The notes beneath the pieces are model-generated. The model was not told where the DNA came from. It saw only the letters and a program-made list of their open reading frames with translations, and searched no databases. The translations under genes and the position numbers were made by a program. Below are positions 11,933 through 23,430 of a DNA stretch of 64,000 bases, one piece after another. The stretch spans positions 64,501-128,500 of the forward strand of contig NC_087105.1 of the NCBI RefSeq assembly GCF_963855985.1, read 5' to 3'. Within the stretch, counting starts at the first letter, position 1, and each line of letters starts with the position of its first letter. Source of the stretch: Ostrinia nubilalis. Lineage: Eukaryota; Arthropoda; Insecta; Lepidoptera; Crambidae.

Positions 11933-14384
11933 ATTTGACCATTAAACTTGCACACTAGCGAATTCCTATTTAAACCCTTTTCATGGAATTAAGAGCTAAA
12001 CTTGGGCTGGCTGTTATTTTAGTGCTATGTCTATGCAACAAAAACCTTCAAAGTCGAGTGCTTAATGCGAGAAATGAAATTACGCGGCGGGGCGCGTGAC
12101 GTCACGATTCGAAGGACCTTTGACTATTTCGAATTGAACATTCTGTCGTGTCCATTGATTTCCGATCGGCCGCTTTGTTCCTGCGCCCGTTGACAAAAAA
12201 CATACCTGACGCTTTTGTTTTGCCCGTGTATCCCATAAACTCCATGGTCATAAATTAGGAAAAGCACGAATATGGATATCATTTGGATGTAAAAAAATAT
12301 CTTCTGTGTAATATTTTTACTATCATAGTTAGTAGCTTCACATTTAGCTTGTGTGAGAAAGCCTAAAGCTCCATTGTCAATTTCTTATTTCCATTCTTGT
12401 CCTAACAGCGGTACAAAGCCAATTGTCATAATAAATGGAGTGCGGCGGCTGTTGCGCGGACGCAGGCTCCAAAAAGGCGAGCGTCGATTACCGCTGGGGT
12501 ACTTTAGTGTTAGCGATTTACTTCTTATGACTAAAAAGCTGATAGACGGGAATAAGGCATACGAATAAATGCCTATGTAGGCTTTTTTGCAGATAAACTA
12601 AGTGGAAGATTTGAAACTTATACGCTAAAGTTTTATTTATCAGCCTTCTTTTATACCTACCTTCATAGCCAATAGACTTCTCATGTGCGACGGCGGCTCA
12701 TAGAGGCGTGTTATTGTTTTACAATATTTGCAAATAGAATCCGATTGATTGTGTTAAGTTACCACTCACAACAAAAAATATGAGACCAAATGTAGAAGGG
12801 TCTCCTGCGATATCATGGATCTACCACCTAGTCAGTCGTCGCTACTAAAGCTAGTCGAAGGCCTCGTAGCCGCAACAAACTGTCAGTTCCCAAACTGCGC
12901 CCGCGCACCAGATTTATTACAAGAGCGGAACCTCTCCTTATGGCGGCGATCCTATCGCGGGATCAATAGGCTCCATTAGAACCGCGTTCGGTTGTGACAC
13001 CGCTGATACCATCTTATCTGGCATTATGAGCGCTGGGCCGGGGACTGGTTGGCTTTCAGGAGGCTTGACTTGTCCAAATAGTCTTTATTACATTTACCGT
13101 AATTAAATCCCGGGACACAATCCGCACGAGCTGACGAATAGACAAAGAACAAGACTAAAACCAGTAAAAGTAAGACAATACCGGGTATGAAACAAGAATA
13201 AGCGAACTAAAATAGGCGCATAGCATATCATGAAAAAAAAAATAAGAATTTTAATAAGCAAATGTGGACTGCGACAGAAATTAAATGGAGTATGTTAATT
13301 CGAATTCACCTGCAGCAAAAAAAGATTCCGCACGAGCGCCCGCACGTGCAAAGACTATCCATATCAAAATGCAAATGAGTAATCAACAAGTAGCGAGTAG
13401 TGCGTAAACAAATTGCGGTAAAAAAGCGCGAATGGCGCAAATGGAGCGGATGATCGCGCGCGCGGTAATGAGGCGCGCAAAAAGCGCGGGCGCATGGACA
13501 TGTGGACATCTTGGCACAGAATATATGGACGGGCTGACAGATGGGCAGTTACTGTGTAAGTTTAATCTAGAATTAATAATTGTCACTAACCTGTAAACCA
13601 TAATAATATTCCTTAAACAAGGCAGATATCAGTCATTACTCGTATAAGTTAAAATACTTTTTATCATTGGCGGAAAATGCATTACAATTATTATTAAATT
13701 GAAAGAAAGAAATACATAAAAAGATTTTTTTTATTTAGTCCAAATTGGTGCATTTTACATTAATCAATTGTAGACAGTTATCAAAAAAACTTCCTGACAT
13801 ATAATTGTGTTTTAATTTAACCATCACCTCTTTTATCCTTTTAAATATTTTAGGAAAAATAAGCTCCTTTACGGAATTTTCTTTCCTTATTTAGATCGGT
13901 TAGGTAGGCACTATCCTGATCACTAACCTAAATGAGTGCTTTGTCTGTCGGCTCGTACTTATTCTGTGCGGAGTGCAATTAAACGATGCGCCGGCGCAGC
14001 GTCATGCGCGTAAGTTTAATCAACGGATCGTGACCGCCGCCCGATTGCCCGGCTCTTAGCGTGGCTCTTACGATATTAAAATTAAACGCATTTAAAAGGT
14101 TTGGTTATTAACCGGCCCAACTGTCCAACGACTTTATCAGATAAGCAATTAATAAAGGACTGCTCAGTTTCTCATTACGTTACTTAATCATATTTAATTG
14201 GGTAGGTATTTGATCGCAATCATACCAGATGTTTATGGTGCAGCCTTAATCACGATTAATATTACGAGTACGTACACAAAGAAGAAAATAAAAAATACTA
14301 TCAACGGATGTTACTATGGCGGCATATACTCGTAGCTCTACATTACTGGAAAAAATAGAAGTCCGAATTTAACTTAGCGTTCAT
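11933..14384. other. Unique sequence with GC-rich patches
   Basis: No gene seen. Holds the CRE-like palindrome at 12096-12105 and GC-rich patches near 13310-13505 and 13970-14070. The overlapping minus-strand frames at 13306-13509 and 13383-13601 come from the first of these patches. Confidence 0.4.
12096..12105. promoter_or_regulatory. CRE-like palindrome GTGACGTCAC
   Basis: A perfect 10-bp palindrome identical to the CREB/ATF site core with flanks, inside a GC-rich patch. The same 10-mer occurs at 23231-23240 and 50523-50532, each followed by G. Function is inferred from the motif only. Confidence 0.35.
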
Positions 14385-14848
14385 TATACACCACTAAATT
14401 TTTATCACCGAAAAAATTTTAACAGGTTATGTAGAAACGTGTGAAAAATTTAAAGCAAAAGAAAAAGAAATGTTTTTTATAAAGTTAATTTTTTTATTAA
14501 ATTTTCTTTAGTCCGTATTTTACGCGTCACAGCTGGGTCCCTCCGCTGCTCGCTAGAGTAGTCGTACGCGCTCGCACGTTGCATCGATCTGTCTGTCTCG
14601 CTCACGCCTCGACCACGCTGCCAGTGTTATTATTACATACTTAGCTAACTTAGACCATTTTGAATTCTAATAAGTGTTACATTATCGTACGTAAATAGTG
14701 CTAGCGACGCGTGTGTCAATAAATTACCAATTTTAGGAGGATATTTTGAGTCACTTTATTTTACTTTTTTTTTGCACAAATGGGATCAGTATCAATAACT
14801 CATTACCCAGAATTTTTTTTTTCGGTGATTAACATTTTGTGGTGTATA
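14385..14848. mobile_element. MITE with TACACCAC termini and TA target duplication
   Basis: Inverted ends TACACCACTAAATTTTTATC and, on the right, the complement of TACACCACAAAATGTTAATC, each followed inward by CACCGAAAAAA. The element is 14387-14846, flanked by TA at 14385-14386 and 14847-14848. TA duplication suggests a Tc1/mariner-type origin. The interior carries a GC-rich section at about 14525-14620 and no transposase. Confidence 0.75.
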
Positions 14849-16472
14849 CTGAAACCCAGCCGAATAGCTTATTGAGTTAAAAGATTTGAAGATAATTTCG
14901 TTAAGAAATTGAAATAAGTTTACAAAAGGACGTTACTAGACCCTGATACATTTGTGTACACATTATTCGCTATAATGATGTTGCTGGAATATTTTTGTTT
15001 ATAACGTTAATAACCAGTCATTTATTACTGAACAAGCGCCATAACAATATGGCCCAGCGTCCAGACAGCCTGTCGACTATGTCGCCGCGGGCGTGACGCG
15101 ACACGGCGCTGCACTGCACGCTGCACCTGCCGCGACACTCCCCCGCGGTCGTCATCATAATCGTCTGGGCTAAATGCATGTATTATACTCATTATGAGTC
15201 AGGAATCCAGAAAAATAATGTCAACAGCTTGACTTTTCCCTTCTTTAACCAAATGTATAAAAAACATATCGATTTACAAGATTGTTATAAAATATTTAAC
15301 CAATCTTGCTTGCTTATTAATTGAGCTGATACCTTTCGTTTTCATTCGTCTCGTAATTTCATGATTTCTACCTTATTTAGAATTATTACCAATCAACACT
15401 TTCCTCTTTATAAAAGTATAGATTAAGGTATTCTATGAGACCAAAATCCATTTTGCCCAGTAATTAAAACTTCTAAGACTAGACAGTGGAAGAGCTTTCT
15501 TACTTTAACCACATAGTTAATAGAATTGTAATTAAAATTGCGGAGCTCTGAAAAGTACTTAACAAGCTTTATAATTAGCAATTAGGGAGAAAAGCTCTAT
15601 CTCGCTGATTTATGCAAAGGCTGGTTTGATGGCGAACGCGTTACTCGCGGATAATTTGCAGTAAATACGGGCCAGAGGAAACGACAAGTGGGCTGTAAAC
15701 GAATGCAATTATAACTGTGATTTGCTACGGAACCGTGCACATGACATAATTGAAATCGTCCAAATTTAATAACTGTTATAATGTTTAATTATGTACTTTG
15801 CTAAAGTAGATAGGGTTGTAATAAACGCTTCTAACTTAACTACATATAAATTATGCGTAAATAGTACAACTAGGCTTCTAGACTTTGGCCTTTCATTTCA
15901 ACTAACCTGAGTTTGCAAGTTGTATGGAACTGAAAGAGATTGCTTTCTAGTGATATGATCGCATAAATTGTATGGTCTAGTCCTCTGTATATTGTTCCTT
16001 CCATTTCTTATCCCGCAATCTCCCGGCTACTCATCTATTTATTTCCCAAACAAAGTTGTGTGGAAAGGAAGAAGTAAAATATACAGGGCATTAACATTAA
16101 ACTGTGACTTTCAAATGTATCGAGCTTTGTCTCTTGTGTGATATTCCCGACCAAATGTTAGATCACTCGCTATGATTACGCCTAATGCTGGATCGATATG
16201 ATCTTCATTAACCAGGTTTCAACAGCCAGCCACTTTATGGATACTCGTAGGTCAGATGTTACCACAACATCCTGTTACAGGACCGTTTAATTATGCTTTG
16301 AATCTTGTTACATAAACTTTAAGCTTCACGAAGTTATTAATTTCACTGAGTTGTTAAAGTTACAAGTATCCCATAATACAATCCAAACAATTTCCCCATA
16401 ATACTAGTATAATCAAAAGTCATAATTTTAATGCATTCCATTATAAAGTAACATGTTATATGTACAAACAAT
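14849..16472. other. Unique sequence, no gene seen
   Basis: A strongly GC-rich patch at about 15040-15150 is the only notable composition change. Confidence 0.4.
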
Positions 16473-16690
16473 GTATGTATGCAAAAGTCCAGAGTCTGTC
16501 TGTTACCTTTTCACGCTTAAGTACCTACCTAGGTATTACATCAAAATTGGTGCAGTAGTCTATCTTAATAGAGTTGGATTAGACCTTGCCGAAAAACAGA
16601 AATAATAACATGTTTTTCATCACCCGCGTGCAATAAAACTTTCTGTGACAGATCTAAATTCTTGCGGGAGAAGCCGCAAGCAGAAGCATG
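16473..16690 (+). mobile_element. Degenerate Lep1-like Helitron remnant
   Basis: Keeps 'GCAAAAGTCCAGAGTCTGTC', 'TTACCTTTTCACGC', 'ATCAAAATTGGTGCAG', 'AAACTTTCTGTGACAGA' and 'GCGGGAGAAGCCGCAAGC' in the order of intact copies. The CTAG terminus is lost and the middle is rearranged. Confidence 0.55.
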
Positions 16691-19460
16691 TATTTAAATA
16701 TTAATTTATTTTTGTTCAGCGATCGCAGCAGAAGCATCTTCTCCAGTTAGATGCGCCGTGATTTACAAACGCTTGGGGCGAATTCCGATCCTTCACCGTT
16801 ACTCGGGTTAATGAAGGCAGGCATCGCATATAGGACAGACCGGTTTTTGTTCTCGGGTAGTTAAAAAATAAATGTAAGCTACAGGCTTGCAAACTTGCGA
16901 ATGAATACTTATTTCACGAATAAAAGTATGTCGATTGTCACCTTATCTACAATTTTTCTACCATTATGATGTGTAAATTGCTTCCATGGTTGCTACTTAG
17001 GGGTATTCTACTAATACCTGTTGAATTTCCCCGTTCAAAGCACTGACTGGGGATTTGTGGAAAAAAGTTTACAATTCCCTATTGATGGGGCAAGTCGATG
17101 GGGATAAGTGGAATAGCATGCTAACTACAGCTCTACATTTGATTAAGCTTCGTGCGTCAGCTTTTGTTTGACATCGCTGTGTCCAATGTCCATCACCGGG
17201 CCACCACCGGACCACCGGCCGCGGAGCAACTATTTAATTAAAATTAAAACAGCGAATTTCGCGAGCAAATACTTTCAGAGCGCGATCAGTTCTCGGTCGT
17301 CCCTAATTAGTGGCCGTTCTCACAGTCACCTAACTTCGTCCTTATTATAATTTCGGGTTAGGTATTTTAATGAGCTGTGGTCTGCGTCTCCCCTGATGGG
17401 GAATTTATTAAGGCCCGAATTCGGCAAAAAGGCGCCAACGATCGGTCGCGTAATGCCAATGTCGAGAGACTCGCAAAATTTTTGCGTAGTGATTTGTAAC
17501 TTATAAAATCTACGATTGTAGCTCCTTTAACTTAAACTGAACAATTGAATTTAAAAAACATAAAATAACAATTATTTTTGGACTAGCATTTTTTAAAAAT
17601 CTATTTGTATTTTCTTTACTGTCCTAATTTACCTCTATTTTCTTCCAAATCCCTAAGAAATTGTCTGAATTTGGAGTCCTTGCTGATACTTGCATTGGTG
17701 CAAACAGTACTGGGTATAGCAATAACGCAGCCTTCGTCGCTGGCGCAGTTTGCCTTCTGCAGAAAAACACATGATAGCGTCCGCCGTCCCCGCGATTGAG
17801 TCGTCCGATGTTGCACAAGAGGAAATTATGCACTTTCAATCATGTGAAAACAATATTTAGTGACTCTTCGGCTTATAGGACAAATAAACAAAATGGAACA
17901 AAGGCTGCCATCTACTTTCACGAGTAAGGCTTGATAGATTATAATATCTTATTTTGATCGAATAAAGCTGTTAATTTTATCACTTGGCTCGTGTTAGAGC
18001 TGGCAAATAGATTCTTTTGACTTCCATAGAGACTTTTTGATATATTTTTTTGCTTAAAAGGTTGAGGATTTGCAGTGTCACTAAAACGTTATACTGAAAT
18101 TATTGTTTTTAAAGATTTCTTTTCATTAAATAAAACAATTAAAATCAATATTTCTCAATAAGGTATACCTAATAGTATGGTTCAACTGACAATGTATTTT
18201 CAACAAGCACATGCAAACACGTCATGCTTACATCTAAAGCATTATCATTTCTTCCCAATTCACACCGAATGTGCGCCGCATTGATGCAGGCGTCGTCAAT
18301 GAAACAAACGCGGCGTTTACGAGCGCGCACAAAAACACTCCCTCCTATTAGCACTCGTCGGGATCATATGGACTTAAATGGTGGAAGAAAACCCTTGCCT
18401 AAACTTTCATTCTGTTTATATTTATCTTTATATAATAAGTATTGTATAGGTATGCTAAGGTTAATTCATACCTCTGACGGAACTCAGTCCAAAACCGCCG
18501 GTTATGAACTCCGAAACGCAAGACATTCTTCTTGATGAATTTCAATGAACACAGTAAAATATAAGTATTCACAATAATGATAATGTGACAACTGCATTGT
18601 TCATCTGTTAGTCTGTTACCCTTTTAATTCCTGATTATGTATAAGTATTATACTAACGCAGAAGAACCATATAATATATGCAGTCGACACACACTTTGCC
18701 TGAGCTCGGACGTGAGAACCCGAAGGCGCGCGAATCGTTCCTGTCGCCCTTTACGACCCAATCACTTGAGATTGTTTTTTGACAATCGCGTACCCATATA
18801 AGGCCTATGTGTGGCTTTATGGGAACCATTTACGGAACCAATCAGCAATATGCCATATTAGCTTGTAATAGGAGGTAATGTTCGGCTGTAATCGTTTTCT
18901 TTAGGAAGATTTTATTATAGGTACCTACTAATGGAAAAAGTAATCTCACGCTTATGACACCTCACTCAATTACTTCTCACCATAAATACCTAATGAATGC
19001 TTGCGCATAAAATAAAAAGACAGTGGAGTATTTTTAGCATTTAACTTTTTGTTGCCTTATACCTTTTTAGTCAAAGCAAACCTGCTAACCTAGTACGCCA
19101 CTAAGAGCTAAGAATTAATTTAAATAACTCTAAGCTCTTATTATGTTAATATCATTTGTAAATAAATAATTATGGCTTAATAAAAACATTAACATTTTTA
19201 CACATTAAATTAATTAATTTTCCTAAGCCTTAACGGCGCTCGTTGAAGTCTTTTGTATAGAGACATTAGGATTTGGAAATTTCGAAAATATATTTTTGTG
19301 TTTAAGATTGCGATTAGGATTAAAAATAACTTGGCAACGATTTCGATGATGTAGTATTTTATTTGATACATAAAACAGTGAACTGATTCATTGACCAATG
19401 TATTTAACTGATATTTTATGTTACCTTAAATATAAATGTGCAACTGTAGAATGACATTGT
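16691..19460. other. Unique sequence, no gene seen
   Basis: Includes a CCACCGG-rich box at about 17198-17223. Several 60-100 residue frames occur on both strands (17605-17839 has three overlapping on two strands; 18224-18535 is opposed by 18169-18354), a sign of chance frames. Confidence 0.4.
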
Positions 19461-19533
19461 GAATCAAAATCAAAATTATCTTTATTTGTATGGACTAATT
19501 AAATTAGTACTTATAAATCGTCAAATCCTCTTA
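19461..19533 (-). mobile_element. LINE 3' tail, (TTTTGA)n family
   Basis: On the minus strand: AAGAGGATTTGACGATTT, then TACTAATTTAATTAGTCC, ACAAATAAAGATAATTTTGA and a TTTTGAT repeat tail. Matches the plus-strand tails at 33265-33454 and 52463-52575. Confidence 0.8.
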
Positions 19534-20082
19534 AATGTAACATCATTCTGCTAATACAAAAGTACGAAAGTAGCTACAGTACTCCCGTGTATTAGTTATT
19601 CTATGCTGTATGGTCCGAGATTAATTTGATATCCCATTGAGTATCAACATTATCAACACTGATCCAGCTCAGATTACGAGCAAGATTGTTGAAAAATATT
19701 AATTACCTTATCAGCCGGAAGCTATAAACAAGTAGTTGTAATTATAATTTTCAAAAACCGAAAGCTTCTTTAGGCAGAGAGAGGCATGTCGTCGCTCAGT
19801 CTCCCACGACGAGCTTTACGAGCTTATGAGCTTTACGAGTCGCGGCGATAACTTAATGGGATTAATGGCGCGGGCTTTACGGCACAATGCCTTTACCGAG
19901 ACTAACTTTTGCTATGAAATTTTTGTTTTAACTGTCGATCTCAGTTTAATTATTTTCTGATTTTACTGACAGTTATTTAGTGTTGGATATGTGACTCATG
20001 AATCGGGAATGTTCATGATTCGTGGCATATTAGTTAATACATGAATCGACGACTGTTGAGAATATTTAGCTAAACAAACTTT
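19534..20082. other. Unique sequence, no gene seen
   Basis: A CTTTACGAG string is repeated around 19815-19840. Nothing else of note. Confidence 0.35.
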
Positions 20083-20090
20083 AACTTTAA

Positions 20091-20441
20091 AAAAGCGATG
20101 GAGCGTGCTATGCTCGGAGTTTCCCTGCGTGATCGAATCAGAAATGAGGAGATCCGTAGGAGAACCAGAGTGACTGACAGAATCGCTAAAATCAAGTGGC
20201 AGTGGGCAGGGCACATAGCTTGCAGAGCTGACGGCCGCTGGGGCAGGAAAGTTCTTGAGTGGCGACCACGAGCTGGAAGACGTAGCGTGGGCAGGCCTCC
20301 CACTAGGTGGACCGACGATCTGGTGAAAGTCGCGGGAGGTGCCTGGATGCGAGCGGCGCAGGACCGGTCTTTGTGGAAATCCTTGGGGGAGGCCTTTGTC
20401 CAGCAGTGGACGTATTTCGGCTAAAACGAACGAACGAACGA
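20091..20441 (+). mobile_element. RTE-type LINE, 5'-truncated copy with target duplication
   Basis: A 5'-truncated retroposon holding the C-terminal coding end, a very short 3' UTR and an (ACGA)n tail at about 20425-20441. AACTTTAA at 20083-20090 and 20442-20449 fits an 8-bp target-site duplication. This is the longest and best RTE copy in the window; others lie at 8922, 10081, 11824, 34951, 41668 and 63028. Confidence 0.85.
20098..20424 (+). CDS. C-terminal end of an RTE-type endonuclease/reverse transcriptase
   Basis: An open frame of 108 residues with no internal stop. It carries the family's post-RT C-terminal region: IRRRTRVTD near residue 19, KWQWAGHIA near 35, GRWGRKVLEWRPRAGRRS at about 48-65, GRPPTRWTDDL at about 66-76, and the end WMRAAQDRSLW...AFVQQWTYFG. 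The endonuclease and the polymerase motifs are absent because the insertion is 5'-truncated, so it cannot encode an active enzyme. The ATG is an internal methionine of the original ORF, not a real start. In full elements this region lies downstream of the reverse transcriptase. The open frame suggests a fairly recent insertion. Confidence 0.85.
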   Translation: MERAMLGVSLRDRIRNEEIRRRTRVTDRIAKIKWQWAGHIACRADGRWGRKVLEWRPRAGRRSVGRPPTRWTDDLVKVAGGAWMRAAQDRSLWKSLGEAFVQQWTYFG

Positions 20442-20449
20442 AACTTTAA

Positions 20450-22184
20450 TGAAATAAATCTTAAGGATACAAAATTAATCTTGTGGAACATCTCACGCCC
20501 AAAAACAAGCAAAGCATTTGGGATTAGTGAGTTAATTAAAATAAAAGATCGCTTCCACTGTTTTGTTTATTCGGAGCTTGTGGCATTCAATTAATCCAAA
20601 ACAATAGTATTTGGGGCCGGCGATGGTATCGCGCCGGATTCCGCGGTAAACTAACGCACGCGCTGGAAAATGTAAATTTTTGAACTTCCTGATGTACGAT
20701 TACCGTTGTAACATTGCCTACCTACAGGTGAATTTGCAGCTGTTAGAAACAGTCTAATATCAAATGTTAGAAACAGTGGAAGGTGCCTCGTGAAACTTTT
20801 TCCACTCAAGTGTGGTGTCATGCAAAATGTTACAATGTTTTTTAACTTCGCTGCGTTGTATCTACCTAGATAGTGAAAGAAATGCGAATCTATTAAAGTT
20901 GTCTTAGTCCAAAGTGATTACTTTGACGCTGTAGATTCAGACTTTATGCGAAATGCTTAAATTTTTAGCTAAGAAACATTTATAAAACTGTCTTGTACAC
21001 GATTTAAAATAAAACATATTTTGCTCTATACAATAACTAATCAAAACATGATGTAACTAACACATCTTTATGAAAGGCACATATTTACTTTGAGCTGTTG
21101 CTCTAACATAGTATATCGCACATGTCGATCACCGCTGCAGCTGTCAATCGCTAATGCGCCCCCCTCCCCCGCCCCGATCCCATACATTAGCCTCGTAGAG
21201 ATTTATTGTTCCCGCGTTGTTTTATCTCGAACATTATACATATTGATTGAAATGAAGTATCGATCGGTTATCGGCGGGCGCGCGATTGATGGGCGTCGGC
21301 CGCACTTAGCCAGATGTGCTCGTTGCTGTTGTGTGTTATTAACGCACATAGAGATTGATATCGATATTTTCTGTCATTCATTTTTATTATCTACGCATGT
21401 AATTAGGATCTACAGCCAGTTTTTTAAGAAGGCTTCTATAAAAAAGTACCTAGGTATGTTGGGCTTCATATTCAATTTATTTATTTTAGAGTAATAATAT
21501 GTATGTATTACCAACCGTAGAATATAATAAGGTACATACATATTGCCTTTTTAAAAGTTCAAGTAATTAACAAACAAAATATTCCATATGGCTATAGCTC
21601 GATTGAGCTTATTATATGCAACCATTTTTATCTTCTCAGGTTATTTATCCAGTAAACTTAACAAAAGGTACTGTACTAGTATACATTAATCGGGATCTAG
21701 AGCACTCAAGCGCAGCGTAGGCGTGACGTGACAGTATCAAGATGCTTCGTGTGATTCGCATGTGACGTTAATCCTTTGAAATGCTTTTATTTAACAACTA
21801 AATATTTATAGCTCCATTACTGCATTATCTTTATGGAAGAGCTCTCTCCTTTTTATTTACCTTTTGGGTTATCGTCTGTTCATCTTTATGTTTTCGGCAA
21901 ATTGGATCGTTTGGCGAACAGTGCTTTAAAAATCCAATCACAATAAAAAAGAATGCCGAAATGTATTTGAAAGTTGCAATGGGCTGACCCCGGCAGCGCC
22001 AGGCCCGATTCGGTAACAGTACCCGGCGCTGATTATGGGCGCGCCAGGGAGCCACGAGCGCATCCTCTCTCGTTTGCACAGGGCTGCCCAGAACTTCTAA
22101 AAGTACTTTCTTAATCTAAAATCGGATAGTCTCAGCCGTCTCTATACTTACTACAAAAAATGCTGTATCTTTTTATCCACAACG
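20450..22184. other. Unique sequence, no gene seen
   Basis: The longest frame, 21090-21494 (134 residues), has no recognisable domain. TGTTAGAAACAGT occurs twice near 20738 and 20764. GC-rich patches near 20620-20660 and 21270-21305. Confidence 0.4.
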
Positions 22185-22318
22185 AGAAAGCTCTTGGCCT
22201 GTATCTCACCTGATGGTAAGTGATGATCAGGCTGAAGGTGGAAGCGAGCTTCACCCGGCATCCTCAACCACGGAGGAACTGGCTATCTTTACTTCTAACT
22301 GCCAAAACACAACAATGC
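22185..22318 (-). repeat. Dispersed retroposon fragment
   Basis: Contains GGCCTGTATCTCACCTGATG, GTAAGTGATGATCAG and GGTGGAAGCGAGCTT, strings I know as widespread in lepidopteran genomes, usually as part of a retroposon 3' region on the opposite strand. Single copy in this window; class uncertain. Confidence 0.5.
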
Positions 22319-23230
22319 TTTTAACATTGATTTTATCATACCCGCCTACATACTTTAGTACGTTACGTTAAATATTTAAATTAAATTATATTTTCTGATT
22401 TTATGTGGAAATAAGACCTTGCTAAAAAGGTTTGGTTGGGTTCAAGTATCAAATAGCATACAATTCTATCAGTACATATTTCTTGCAGCTTTTTCAATGT
22501 CAGTATCATTACGATATTGTTTATTCCACCTCCTACAAGAGACATGCAACGTAAGTCGCAACAGAAAGCTTAGTTTATTGTATCTAGATATTTATGCTAC
22601 AAGTAAGCTAACGGATATAAATATTCTTTATTGCGCCACAATCGTGCCAACCCTATATTCATGATTCACCGTTAGTTGCCGAAACTAATAAAGCGTGTGA
22701 TACAAGCCGCTGCAGCGCATTGAACTGCGCACGCGTCCGAGAGTAAATAACCAAAATAAATGTAAATACACTGGGACAAATGACCGACCACTTGTCGGAC
22801 TCTCCAACCGACTAAATGGCGAGCTGGTCTTCCGCGGTTCGCATCAATTGATAATTTCATACTTATACGTCCTCTGTCAAGCAATAGGATTCCCAATATC
22901 TATGCTTTTAGTAAAAATCTAGTGATTTTATAAGCGCAATAGGCACTGTCCGTAACCGACCAAAGTTAACGCAAGGGAAGTCGCGGACAGAACCTACTAC
23001 CTAATTAATAAAAATATATTGAAGATAATATCATAATCATATTAACATAACTTATGTAAGTGATGCTGTTTTTAATTATTTTCAAATTACACGGACATTA
23101 ATTAATTTGTTTTCTTTAAAAAACGCCTGCCATGTTTACACGCGCAAAGCATCGTGCATCTCCGTGCAAATCAAAACTTATACGTCCATGTATCGTGTAT
23201 TCAAATGGCGTGCATGGAGGCTCTGCCGGA

Positions 23231-23240
23231 GTGACGTCAC
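23231..23240. promoter_or_regulatory. CRE-like palindrome GTGACGTCAC
   Basis: Second perfect copy of the 10-bp palindrome, inside a GC-rich patch. See 12096 and 50523. Confidence 0.35.
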
Positions 23241-23407
23241 GCTTCCTGCCGACTTGTTTACGAGCGCCGCCCGCCCGCTAATGAGTTCGCGGACCGGAAT
23301 CAAGACTAAACTAAAGCCTCGGTCCTACTTGCGGCAAGGCATCTTTTTCATTTTGATTTTGAGTTTTTTTTCACACTTAAATTGGTCCGGCCTGAAAATT
23401 GTGGTGT

Positions 23408-23430
23408 TCAAATACCTGCCTTGTTATGCA
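23408..23430. repeat. 23-bp string shared with 3985-4007
   Basis: Identical to the string at 3985-4007, followed by an A-rich run and 'ACAAATTCAAATACATATTT', which looks like a retroposon tail. Confidence 0.5.

Noticed and set aside
17605..17839. Three overlapping open frames on two strands
   Set aside because: Mutually exclusive frames over the same bases without domains; none is preferred.
21090..21494. 134-residue plus-strand open frame
   Set aside because: No recognisable domain, signal peptide or conserved-looking pattern. It starts in ordinary sequence and runs through a GC-rich patch into an AT-rich tail. Length alone is compatible with chance in 64 kb.
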